A stretch of DNA of 64,000 nucleotides from Nemophila menziesii (Eukaryota > Streptophyta > Magnoliopsida > Boraginales > Hydrophyllaceae), in NCBI GenBank assembly GCA_029959085.1, contig JARWIR010000017.1, positions 21,069,507 through 21,133,506 on the forward strand, in the 5' to 3' direction. Positions 54,978 through 64,000 of this stretch are shown one piece after another. The notes under the pieces were generated by a model. It was not told the DNA's origin, did no database searches, and saw nothing but the letters and a program-made list of their open reading frames with translations. The stretch's first letter is position 1. Each line of letters opens with the position of its first letter. The position numbers and the translations under genes are program-made.

Positions 54978-56520
54978 TGATGTCTCCCGTTTTGTTATAA
55001 ATATATGTCTTTAGGAGACATCATTTTAGGTGAATATTTGACTTGTTTAATAGACTTTTATGCTTATTTCGTTATATTGCACTTTTTCCCCTTGGAATTA
55101 CGATATTTCATTTTTAGAGCTTTTGTACGTTAATTTGTTTGATTTTAGTATAATTTTCTTCGGTACATGGATGCTTTGGAGAACCAAGATAAGGAGGAGA
55201 AGTGAAGATTAAAGTCTTAGATCAATCAGAGAGGTCAAAAGAAAGATTACCCGGAGAGTTAACTAAAAGAGATGAAAATCTGGAAAGTTGTCACTAATTA
55301 CTGATTTCGAGCCACTTCGGCACTAATTCAGGTTTGGAGATTGAAAAGAGAAGTTGCGCCTTTGATTTAGCAAGATTTGAGGACTGGAATCAGGTGATTT
55401 GGACGTGAGACGAAAAAGTGATGACCATTTTACTACAGGTTGTACAACACTTACGAGATTCTTTGAGATGGAATTAGGCTTTTTATCTTTTGACTTATTA
55501 TTCTTAAGTAAAAGCCCAATCCGAATTGGAACATTATAAATAGGACTTTAGACCTTCTTTTTACACACTTGATTACAATTTATTCTACGCTTCATTATTT
55601 CCAAGTCAGAGCAAAAAGGCAGAGGAGAAAGCTAGAGCTGGAGAATTTCCATTCTTCCAACAACAGTCAATCCAATCCTTAGGTTATTCATTTCTATTCT
55701 GTAATTGAGAATGATGAATGCTATTTAATTATTTTCAGTTTTAAATTTGAACATGAGCTGAATTTCTTAGTACTTGAGAATCACAATAAATGGGTTGAAT
55801 CCCTAGTTTAATAAATTTATGTTTCCGAATTTGGGATTTATAATTTAATTTAAGTTGGGTATTTTTTTACTGGATATCATTTTACGCTTGTTTACTACTT
55901 TTATTTTGGCCAATTAGAAATAGGTTTTAGTAATTGGCTATTCACTTTAGTGGCGAAGTGATCATCCGACGGGGGGGGGGGGGGGGGGGGGGTTCGATTA
56001 CAGACATAGGTAATATCCGTGTGATGTCCGTTATTGACCGACAAGCTTGACTAATCACATATCCAAAGAGGTAAAGAAATTCACATCCGAAAGTAAATTT
56101 ACTACCTTAAAGGGGTTTATCTTACCATAGGATAGCTCCTAGGTCCACCTGACAGGGGGCTAGGAGATATTAGAGTCCCGACTAGTATAATAATACCGAC
56201 TTAACCCTTAAACGGAAACATTAATTAGTCAAACTTAGGTGGATCCCTTGCGAGACTCAAGTACATCTCTCACCCTTTTGTTTACATCTATTTCCTTTTA
56301 GTATTTCTTTTCAGTTAAACATTTTGTTCAGTATTTTATCTTATTGCATTCTTAGGATTAATCTCCAAACCAAAACCAATATGTTATACTTTTCTGTTTT
56401 AACAATTATCTCTACTTAGTTGATTAATACCAGTGTTAACTATCCGTCAATGAGAACGAAATTTCGATTATCGGTTTATTACTTGAACGACCCGTACACT
56501 TGCGGTCTATGGATCCTCTA
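54978..56520 (+). mobile_element. Athila-like LTR, 3' end truncated and fused to pol (element B)
   Basis: Starts TGATGTCTCCCG. It matches the solo LTR at 27926-29472 along its length until CACTTGCGGT near 56505, then breaks off about 50 bp before the expected end. Reverse transcriptase sequence follows at once, so primer site, gag, protease and the RT N-terminus are deleted. It contains a TATAAATAGG box near 55536 and a run of 22 G at 55971-55992. Confidence 0.82.
55971..55992. repeat. 22-bp poly-G tract inside the LTR
   Basis: Lies at the CATCCGAC-GGGGG-TTTAATTAC position, where other LTR copies have five or six G (28916, 63134). Confidence 0.9.
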
Positions 56521-56524
56521 TCCT

Positions 56525-57572
56525 GAATGAACTGAATGAAGCCATACACTCGAGAACTGTTGTGGGTTGAAGAGTGTGTATGGACTATCGTAAGCTGAAC
56601 AAGGCCACCAGAAAATATCATTTTCCCCTTCCGTTCATAGATCAGATGTTAGACAAGTTAGCTGGAAGAGAGTACTATTGTTTTCTAGATGGGTACTTCA
56701 AATATAATCAGATATATGTAGACCCGATAGAGCAACACAAAACAACCTTTACATGTCCTTTTGGTACTTTTTCTTATCGACGGATGCCATTTGGATTGTG
56801 TAATACACCTACTACTTTCCAAAGATGCATGATGGTAATCTTCTGGGACACGATCGATCACTTCCTTCAGGTATTTATGGATGACTTTTCTGCGTTTGGT
56901 GATAACTTTGATGAGTGTTTACAGAATCTAAAAAAGGTATTAATTAGATGCAAGGAGACTGATTTGGGTTTAAACTGGAAAAAGTGTCACTTTATGGTCT
57001 GTGAGGGTATAGTGTTGGGTCACAAGTATTCAAGTGCTGGTTTAGAAGTTGATCATGTGAAGATTTAGGTAATCAAGACTCTTCCCCCTCCTATTTCTGT
57101 AAAAGGGGTAAGAAGCTTTTTGGGTCATGCTGGTTTTTACCGACGTTTTATCAAGGACTTCTCTAAAATCTCTAAGCCATTGTGCAACTTACTTGAAAAG
57201 GACACCAAATTCCTTTTTAATGAAGCTTGCATAAAGGCATTCAACGAGATCAAAGAGAAGCTTATTTCTGCACCTATTGTATTACCTCCTGATTGGAAGA
57301 TTCCGTTTGAAATTATGTGTAATGCTAGTGATCTTGCGATGGGTGTTATTCTGGGTCAAATAAAAGATAAGGTATTTCATACCATTTATTATTCTAGTAA
57401 AGTCTTTACAAGTGCTCAAATAAATTATACCGTAACTGAGAAGGAATTACTAGCTGTTGTGTATGCATTCGACAAATTTCGTTCCTACCTTCTTGGGGGA
57501 AAGTTGTTGTGTTTACTGACCATTCCGCGATTAAATACCTTATGGAAAAGAAAGATGCGAAGCCGCGTTTGA
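56525..57572 (+). pseudogene. pol: Ty3/gypsy reverse transcriptase and start of RNase H (element B)
   Basis: Copies element RNA to DNA. The frame reads NELNEAIHSRTVVG, a stop, then CMDYRKLNKATRKYHFPLPF (from 56577), CPFGTFSYRRMPFGLCNTPT (56757-56820) and the catalytic VFMDDFSAFG (56870-56900; the usual YVDD is FMDD, still with both Asp). A TAG at 57066-57068 interrupts it. It continues with GVRSFLGHAGFYRRFIKDFS (57108-57170) into the RNase H-like ASDLAMGVILGQ and [21 protein letters not shown] one-base shift at about 57500 moves the frame to [13 protein letters not shown]. Otherwise well preserved, so relatively recent. Confidence 0.9.
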
Positions 57573-59059
57573 TCAGATGGGTGCTACTATTACAAGAGTT
57601 TGACTTAGAAATTCGAGACCGAAAGAGTTGTGATAATCAGGTTGCAGATCATTTGTCGCGTCTTGAAGGTTCTGAGTCTAATGGGGGACCTGAGTTGGTA
57701 AGAGAAGAGTTTCCTGATGGGGGGTTGTATTCTGTTTATGCAATGGGAACTCCTTGGCACACGGATATAGCAAATCTTATTGTGAGTGGTTCTTTTCCTC
57801 AAGGATCTACCTCAGAAGAGAAGAAGAGATTAATCCATCACACTAAACAATTATTTTAGGAGGATCATTTCCTCTAAAAAACATGCAGTGATCAGATGGT
57901 AAGAAGATGCATACCAGATAGGGATATTCTGTCAATAGTTGCAAGTTGTCATGATTCACCATACAGAGGACACTTCAAAGGTGATCGTACAGCTGCAAAG
58001 GTACTACAATCCGGTTTTTATTGGCCTACTTTACATAAATATTGTCATGAATATGTCAAGAAGTGTCATAGATGCCAGTTTACTGGTAATATATCGAATA
58101 GAGATGAGATGCCGCGTAATAATGTTCTTGAAGTTGAGATATTTGATGTATATGGTATTGATTTCATGGGTCCTTTTGTACCATCTAATGGAAATCTTTA
58201 CATCCTACTAGCTGTTGATTACTTGTCCAAATGGGTAGAGGCTGTTGCTCTACCAACCAATGATTCGCGAGTGGTAATAAAATTCTTAAAGTCACACATC
58301 TTTACTCGATATGGCACGCATAGAGTTATTATCAGTGATGGAGGTTCACATTTTGTTAACAGATACCTGAAGGCTGTGTTGGAGAAGTATGGGGTGAGAC
58401 ATCGCGTATCTACTACTTATCATCCACAAGCAAATGGTCAAGCTGAGGTCTCTAATCGAGAGATCAAATCCATTCTCGAGAAGACAGTTGGTTCCACACG
58501 CAAGGATTGGTCAATGAAATTAGATGATGCGTTGTGGGCATATCGTACTGCGTTCAAGACGCCTGTTGGTGCATCTCCGTATCGCATAGTTTATGGTAAG
58601 GCTTGTCGCTTACCTCTCGAGCTTGAAATGGGTGCCTATTGGGTGATAGAGGAGATGAAAATGGATCCTACTTTAGCCGCAGTGAATCGTATGATGAAAC
58701 TGAATGAACTTGATGAGTTTCGATTTCATGCCTATGAGAATGCTAAACTTCACAAAGAAAAAGCGAAAAGATGGCATGATAATCACATTCGTAAAAAGAA
58801 ATTCAAAGTTGGACAAATGGTCCTCAAGTATAACTCCAAGTTCAGCAATTATCCGGGTAAGTTGAGATCAAAGTGGTCTGGTCCGTTCGTGGTGAGCAAA
58901 GTTACGCCTCATGGGGCTATAGAGATCGAGAATCCAGACGAGCAGCGCACCTTTATGGTGAATGGGCATCGTCTGAAACTTTATCATGTAAGCGAGGATA
59001 CCAATCGTAGGGTTGATCCACATCCTGGGGAGGTCATGTACCTCCTTGAAGCCGAATAG
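57500..59059 (+). pseudogene. pol: RNase H end and integrase of element B
   Basis: 57509-57859 finishes RNase H ([31 protein letters not shown]) and ends in a stop at 57857-57859; a second stop follows soon after. From 57896 to 59059 the integrase is open for 387 codons. It has an HHCC zinc-binding region ([20 protein letters not shown] ... CHRCQ), a catalytic core with DFMGPF, SDGGSHF and NREIKS supplying Asp-Asp-Glu, and a C-terminal SH3-like part [20 protein letters not shown] then FMVNGHRLK. The domains are complete, but the upstream stops prevent a single polyprotein. Confidence 0.9.
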
Positions 59060-60022
59060 TTGCGAAAGGTAACCCGTCGAGCTTAACGACGTTAAACAAA
59101 ATCCATTTCATTGTATATTAGTTTATTGCTTTATGTTTTTTTAATTCCCAGTGTATAATTCTAAGTAATTGTCGAGTCTTAGTGTCTACTCTTAAAAGAA
59201 ATGAGAAAGGTAGTGTGTCAATGGTGCATGAATTGAGTTTGGGGTGCTAAGGAACGAATAGGAAAAATCTGCTGCACTGGCCGGCTAGCCGGCCATATTA
59301 CCGGCATGCCGGTGGAGGAAAACACGAGCCCTCGTGTCTAAGACTCGTGTTGTTTGCCGAGAGGGAGAAAAAGTTTAAGAGTCGCACCGGTATGCCGACC
59401 AAGATTTTCGGTATGCCGGCCAGAAGAAAAACACGAGTCCCCGGGTTGCTCGACTCGGGTATTTTGACGGAGCAATTTTTTTCGAAAAACAGCGCACCGG
59501 TATGCCTGTGACACCGCCGGTATGCCGGTGCCCAAGAACACATGGCCTCGGGTAGTGGATTCGGGTTCAAGGCAGAAAGTTACTAAAAGGAAGACCTCCA
59601 GCACTGGTATACCGACGATTCCGTTGGTATGCCGGTCCGTAGGTCGGTTTTGAAGAGTTTGTTTCCTATTACACTTCTTACCTTATCAAGTGCAAACCCT
59701 AGCCTCTCCAATACGAATTTACCAGCTCCAAACCTTATAAATAGACCTTGAAGCTTGATTAAACCTCCACAACAAACACAACAACATCAATAATCCTCTC
59801 CTCCTTCCTCCATAAACACATCTTCTTCATAAAATTCATTACACTATACCATTAAACACCATCAAGCTTTCAAGAATTCTTCCAAGAATCATCAAGAAAC
59901 CTACTTCTTTCATCAAATCCAAGCAAGAAATTCAAGCCACACCAATCTTTCTTAACTTTATTCTATCCTTGGTGTAACTTGAGTTTGGGGTCAAATCAAA
60001 CATGACAAACTGAACATATGCT
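59060..60022 (+). other. Post-pol spacer of element B with GC-rich motif array
   Basis: Begins with AACGACGTTAAACAAAAT as after the pol of complex A. The GC-rich array at 59275-59645 is listed separately. 59690-59960 is CT/CA-rich (CAACAAACACAACAACATC, TCTTCTTCATAA), like a leader for the following frame. No gene seen. Confidence 0.6.
59275..59645. repeat. Array of about eight CCGGTATGCCGG-like palindromic motifs
   Basis: Motifs near 59278 (TGGCCGGCTAGCCGGCCA, a perfect palindrome), 59299 (ACCGGCATGCCGGT, perfect), 59382, 59408, 59492, 59512, 59600 and 59624, irregularly spaced by 15-90 bp in an otherwise AT-rich element. Between them CACGAG/CTCGTG pairs also recur (AACACGAG at 59319, CTCGTG at 59333). 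A minus-strand frame reads AGIPKILVGIPV-like repeats, but I see no protein family. Confidence 0.8.
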
Positions 60023-60462
60023 ATGGATTATAAGAGGAAGTGTTCAATCCTGGGGAAGAACAAAAATTTGCATGGAGCCACAATTGAAACGACCATAGAT
60101 CTTGATGAGGCTATTGAAAAGAAGTAAAAGGTAGAGGCACCAACACAACCACTACACAAGAAATTAACAGCTAGGATGAAGGTACCATCAAGGCCTAAAG
60201 AAAAGACACAAATTCAAGATCAAGGTTCTTCTTCTACCTCTTCATATCAGAATAATTCTTGCACACCCCATGGGATATCAAATTGCAACATGAAGTTAAT
60301 CATCTAAGAAAAGAAAACAAAGACCTTTGGGAGGAAATTGCACAGATTAAATCATAATTGGGAGAGGTAACTGAGATCATGGATATTGATAATTCTTCTT
60401 CTTCAGAGGAGGACATGATGGATCTTTACGGCCAGGTACCCCGTTCTAATTCTTCTTCTTAA
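60023..60462 (+). pseudogene. Post-pol reading frame of element B, broken
   Basis: From the ATG at 60023: MDYKRKCSILGKNKNLHGAT, then a stop at about 60134, then Lys/Gln/Ser-rich segments in the same and other frames ending in a Ser-rich DSSSSEEDMMDLYGQVP-like block near 60400-60440. It sits where Athila elements carry their extra (env-like) frame. Similarity to the frame at 22211 is not obvious, and I cannot assign a function. Confidence 0.45.
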
Positions 60463-61936
60463 TTGATGGTAGGCACTAGGTAAGTAGTTTAGTTTAATTT
60501 TATTGCTGTATTGAGTCTTTTTTTGAGTCGTGGGGACACGACTCGCTTTTGAGGTTGGCGTGGGGTTCATTGCCTCATCCCAATTTTTCGTGTTTTACAT
60601 GCTTTCAATAAAATTAATCTTAGGGTTGCGCTGACTGTAGAGTATTTTAAATGCCCCCATCAAGCATGCTTTTTATGAATTTATGATGGAAAATAGTTGA
60701 CTTTAGGGGTTAGTATAAAACGCACTTAGATTGCATGCAAATATGAGGTAGTTGATAGGAAGAATTAATGAACAACGCAAAAGAAGTAAACTTGTGTTTA
60801 AGGATAATGAGTGGTTTGTAGAACGTGAGATCTGAATGAGTAGAAAACCACTTTGGTATGAACTAGAGGCAAGCTGTGTAAATAGGAAAATGATAGAGGC
60901 AGATCTTTGTTAGCCCTTTGAATCCTTTTTGGCCTTCTATCCCTGAATTTAGTTATATCCTTCTTAGCCAAATTTTTAGCATTTAAGCCTTTCTTTTGTC
61001 GCCACATTATAAGCCAATATCCCTTTAGTTTTTTAGGCATGACCATATGACCCGCACTTGAATCACGATCCCGAGACTTCCTGTCTTGAGCTTGAGTTTG
61101 GGGTGGTGGGTCCACTATATGGGAATTTACATTGGGTTGGGATTTTTTTAGCTTATCAACTGTGCTCTGTTTATATTTTGATGATGATTCACATGTTTAT
61201 TATATTGTAACCCTTTGCCGGGGTAAGAGTAAATGAAAAAAAATATGAAAAGTTATGAAAAGAAAAAAAATTATGAAAAAAATAGCATGACATCTCAACA
61301 TCAAAAAGAGAGTCATAGCTATACAAAATAAAAGAAAATAAAAGAGAAATTTCATATGAAAAAAATATATATTTGGACCGGCAAAGAGGAAATTTTTAGG
61401 TGAATCATCTTTAGTGCTTATTAGGTTAATCTGGGGACGCTACATTAGCGCGTCAAATGGTTTGAGTGAGAACGTTATTCGAGTGTAAACTTAAGCTCTT
61501 AGACAGTTTGTTGATGGTAAGTGAGGAGAGAGCCAAAAGCTCACTTCAAATTTACCAAATATACATACCATACCGTCCTTAAGCTGATATTAAAATCGTA
61601 AAGACCTCGTGATTCCTAGATACATAGTGAGTTAATAGGGAGTATGCTAAGTGGAGCGTTCAAAGCAAGTAAAGATCGAGGAACACCCTATAGCCACCAT
61701 CTTGAGATAAGTAATAAGCGTAACCTTCTAGCATTGTGAAATTAATTTTGCATTGATATTATTTTGTGTTTGATTTTGCATGATATGTGTATATTAATTA
61801 TTAGATGATACTATATGAGATTTGTTCTAAGTTGTGCTTTGGGAATATTTGCTAGATTCTATCTTCTGCGTTCACCTAAAAGACCTTTGTTTTTATTTTA
61901 CTTTGTCGGGACGACAAATGTTTGAGTTTGGGGTCT
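60463..61936 (+). other. 3' non-coding region of element B, ending in polypurine tract
   Basis: Contains, in the shared order, the hairpin, TTGTAACCCTTTGCCGGGGT (61205), TTTGGACCGGCAAAG (61371), CGGGACGACAAATG and GAGTTTGGGGTCT (61924-61936), the probable polypurine tract directly abutting the LTR. No coding sequence. Confidence 0.7.
60525..60544 (+). other. Conserved 3' hairpin, copy 3 (perfect stem)
   Basis: GAGTCGTGGGGACACGACTC: perfect 8-bp stem GAGTCGTG/CACGACTC with GGGA loop, followed by TTTTGAGGTTGGCGTGGGG. Same position relative to the 3' LTR as at 23410 and 27750. Confidence 0.8.
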
Positions 61937-63681
61937 TGATGTCTCCCTATTTTTCTAATTATTAGCCCTTTGGAGACATCCTTTTAGGTGAATACTTGAC
62001 TTGTTTGATATACTTTTATGCTTATTTCATCATATTACACTTTCTCCCCTTGGAATTAGACTATTTGCATTTTTTGAGCTTTTGTGCGTTAATTTGATTA
62101 TTTTTAGTGCAAAGTTAGTAGGTTCTTGAATTTAAATACAAGGAGGAGAAGTGAGAATTAAAGTCTTAGAGTATTTTTAGTGTGTTAGAAAGTATTTTAT
62201 TCGAGTTTCTAATTTTAGAGTGCACTTTCTTATTTCTAGTCTTGAATTATTGATTTATTAATTTTTAAAGTATATGCGGTTTAATTATTTATTTATTGTG
62301 AAGATTTAAAATATATATGACAATTAATTAGAGACCAAGTCAAGTCTAAGAAGTAAAGGAAAGAGATATACATGGAAATAAGAAGATTAAGGAAGGATAT
62401 ATGCAAAGAAGGAAAAGATAAAGCTGCCAAATAAATTTGAAATTCTAGACACATTCTAAAGACGAGTTCATAACTTAAGATTGGCTAGGAATTTGGGAGA
62501 ATGGTCTACACCAATGGATAGATCTTTCCGAGACAAGTTGTTTCGACTATTGGAACGCGTCAAACGGATAAGTATTGAAGGAGATATGACCAAAACAAAT
62601 CAGTAGCAGAATCTTACCTTTCCTAGATTTTAGGGCTACGAATTAAATAGTTCTTGACTTGTCTTCCACTCCAAGTAAAAACGAATTAGGGTTTTCTAAC
62701 ACCTATAAATACACCCCTTAGCCTCCTCTTTTCACACACTTCAGAGAATTACACAAGAGGCTTAAGGTTTTTAAGTTAGAGCAAGAAGGCAAGGAGAAAC
62801 TAGAGCTGGGAGAATCATGTTCTTCCATCATCAGTCATCCTACCTTTTAGGTTATCAATTTATCTTTTTTATTTGATCATAAATTCCTTTTATTTATTTT
62901 CAGTCATTAATTTTATCATGAGCTAAATTTCCATATACTTGAGAATCTCAATAAAGGGATGAACCTTAATTAATTTAATCAATGTTTTGAATTTGGGATT
63001 GTTATAATTTAAATTGAATTGAGTTATATATTGGATATTACTTTGTTTTCATTACTATTTCTTTTAGGAACAACTAGAAATAGCTTTTAGTATTTGGGCT
63101 ATTCACTTCAGTGGCGAAGTGATCATCCAACAGGGGGGTTTGAATACAGACTTAGGTAAATACCCGTGTAATGTCCGTATTGACCGACAGGCTTAACTAA
63201 TTACATAGCCAAAGAGGTAAATTTATATCATCTGAAGAGGCATATTCGCCCATATAGGGGTTTATAGTACTTTAGGATAGCTCTTAGGTCCACCCGACAG
63301 GGGGCTAGGAGACATTAGAGTCCCGACTAATATTATAATTCCAATTCTACCCTTAAACATAGCATAGATTATATTGATTAAGTGGATTCCTTGCGAGACT
63401 CAAGTATCTCTCTCACCTGAAGTTAGTCTTTTTACTTTCTTTATTTCTTTCTAGTTGATTTAATTTAGTCTTTATTTTATTTGCATCTTTTAATTTAGAA
63501 AACCAAACAAAAATCTTTTATTTTATGTTTATTCTTACTACTTGATTAATATTTGGGTTGAACCTAATCCGTCCCTGAGAACAAACTTGATTATCATATA
63601 TTACTTGGGACAACTGTACACTTGCAGTTTGTGGTTCCTCTATTTTATCTTTATTATTTTCTAACACCCTAAGACCCACCA
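61937..63681 (+). mobile_element. 3' LTR of element B
   Basis: Starts TGATGTCTCCC and ends AAGACCCACCA; 1,745 bp. It is complete, with a TATAAATACACC box near 62703, CCGACAGGGGG and GACCGACAGGC blocks, and ACTTGCAGTTTGTGG near the end. It belongs to the subfamily of the solo LTR 16292-18052, not to that of the LTR at the other end of element B. Confidence 0.85.
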
Positions 63682-64000
63682 ACTCTCCGTGATTGATTTT
63701 TCCAAATTTTAATTTTCCAAAGCCTCCACTAGGCTTGGATCTCCTCAAATTTTCCGGCCACGAAAATACTCTCTTGATCCCTCAACTCTTCTATTAGAGG
63801 TTGTATACCACTTCTTATCAAAGTCTCTATCCAGCCTTGCGTGTTGACTAGTATGAACAGATTGCGAATTCCCAGAATCTTCCTCGGGCTCAAAATGAGT
63901 CAACATGATCATCTTAACTTCTAAACAAACCTTTTCCTTTAATTCTAATTGAGCCATTCGAACCACTCCCATTAAAGGTAACACTGATGTTCACTTCTCT
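63682..64000 (-). other. Unidentified minus-strand reading frame, truncated by window edge
   Basis: A frame of about 80 codons (MAQLELKEKVCLEVKMIMLT, later RRVEGSREYFRGRK) enters from the right edge and ends at about 63745. A frame shift would extend it toward the LTR (LRRSKPSGGFGKLKFGK). It may be part of another retroelement gag, but I do not recognise it. Confidence 0.35.

Noticed and set aside
59298..59604. Minus-strand frames of 88-90 codons across the GC-rich array
   Set aside because: Overlapping frames on the same strand, explained by GC-rich repeated motifs; no homologue recognised.

Overview
This window looks like a repeat-dense stretch of a eudicot plant chromosome. I infer this from an intron-bearing plant cytosolic serine hydroxymethyltransferase gene (SHM4 type, four exons, 42281-44150), Athila-type Ty3/gypsy LTR retrotransposons primed by a tRNA-Asp-like site, plant L1-type LINEs with RNase H domains, tRNA-derived SINEs, a hAT transposon and several MITE-like elements. 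SHM4 is the only host gene that appears intact. Two other host genes survive only as fragments: the 3' end of an electron-transfer-flavoprotein beta gene (about 6606-6728) and exons of an extra-large G-protein (XLG) gene (about 45650-46465).

Layout, left to right. 1-3980: the gag end of an Athila-like element on the minus strand, with zinc knuckle, primer-binding site and 5' LTR, inserted into an older LTR fragment. 3981-5629: LINE 3' part. 5630-8784: mostly non-coding, with palindromes, the ETFB tail, a SINE and a LINE scrap. 8785-32207: one large nested Athila complex. Its 5' LTR is broken by a solo LTR and a degenerate hAT transposon. Its gag is split by two solo LTRs, its pol is collapsed to protease plus the integrase tail, and its 3' LTR is split by another solo LTR. 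It then runs into a second partial 3' internal region, itself split by a solo LTR, and another LTR. 32208-33378: the LTR and primer site of a Tat-like element. 33380-41895: SINEs, two copies of a long-inverted-repeat element in opposite orientation, a degenerate minus-strand LINE, an LTR scrap, a hairpin MITE, and a truncated LINE with a clean target duplication that sits 385 bp upstream of the SHM4 start codon.

42281-44479: SHM4 and its 3' flank. 44480-47509: a 3.0-kb unit with 12-bp terminal inverted repeats and a TTA duplication, into which a second element flanked by (TA)n on both sides, carrying the XLG exons, has been nested. 47644-47897: a Stowaway-like MITE. 48080-50033: an old LINE. 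50299-54601: a young LINE whose pol frame is open for more than 1,360 codons, with a 16-bp target duplication. 54978-63681: a second Athila derivative in which an LTR is fused directly to reverse transcriptase, followed by an otherwise readable pol, a GC-rich palindromic-motif array, a broken post-pol reading frame, a conserved 3' non-coding region and a 3' LTR of a different subfamily. 63682-64000: an unidentified reading frame.

The signals I find most worth a second look are: five consecutive foldbacks with a shared loop inside the hAT (13528-14113); LTRs whose two ends are extended inverted repeats of each other (TGATGTCTCC...GGAGACATCA-like) and five solo LTRs with 5-bp duplications, all nested in related elements; the paired long-inverted-repeat elements at 34 and 40 kb; the CCGGTATGCCGG-like array at 59.3-59.6 kb; conserved hairpins in the retroelement 3' regions; and the XLG exon capture. 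All domain calls were made by eye from translated motifs. No database search was run.
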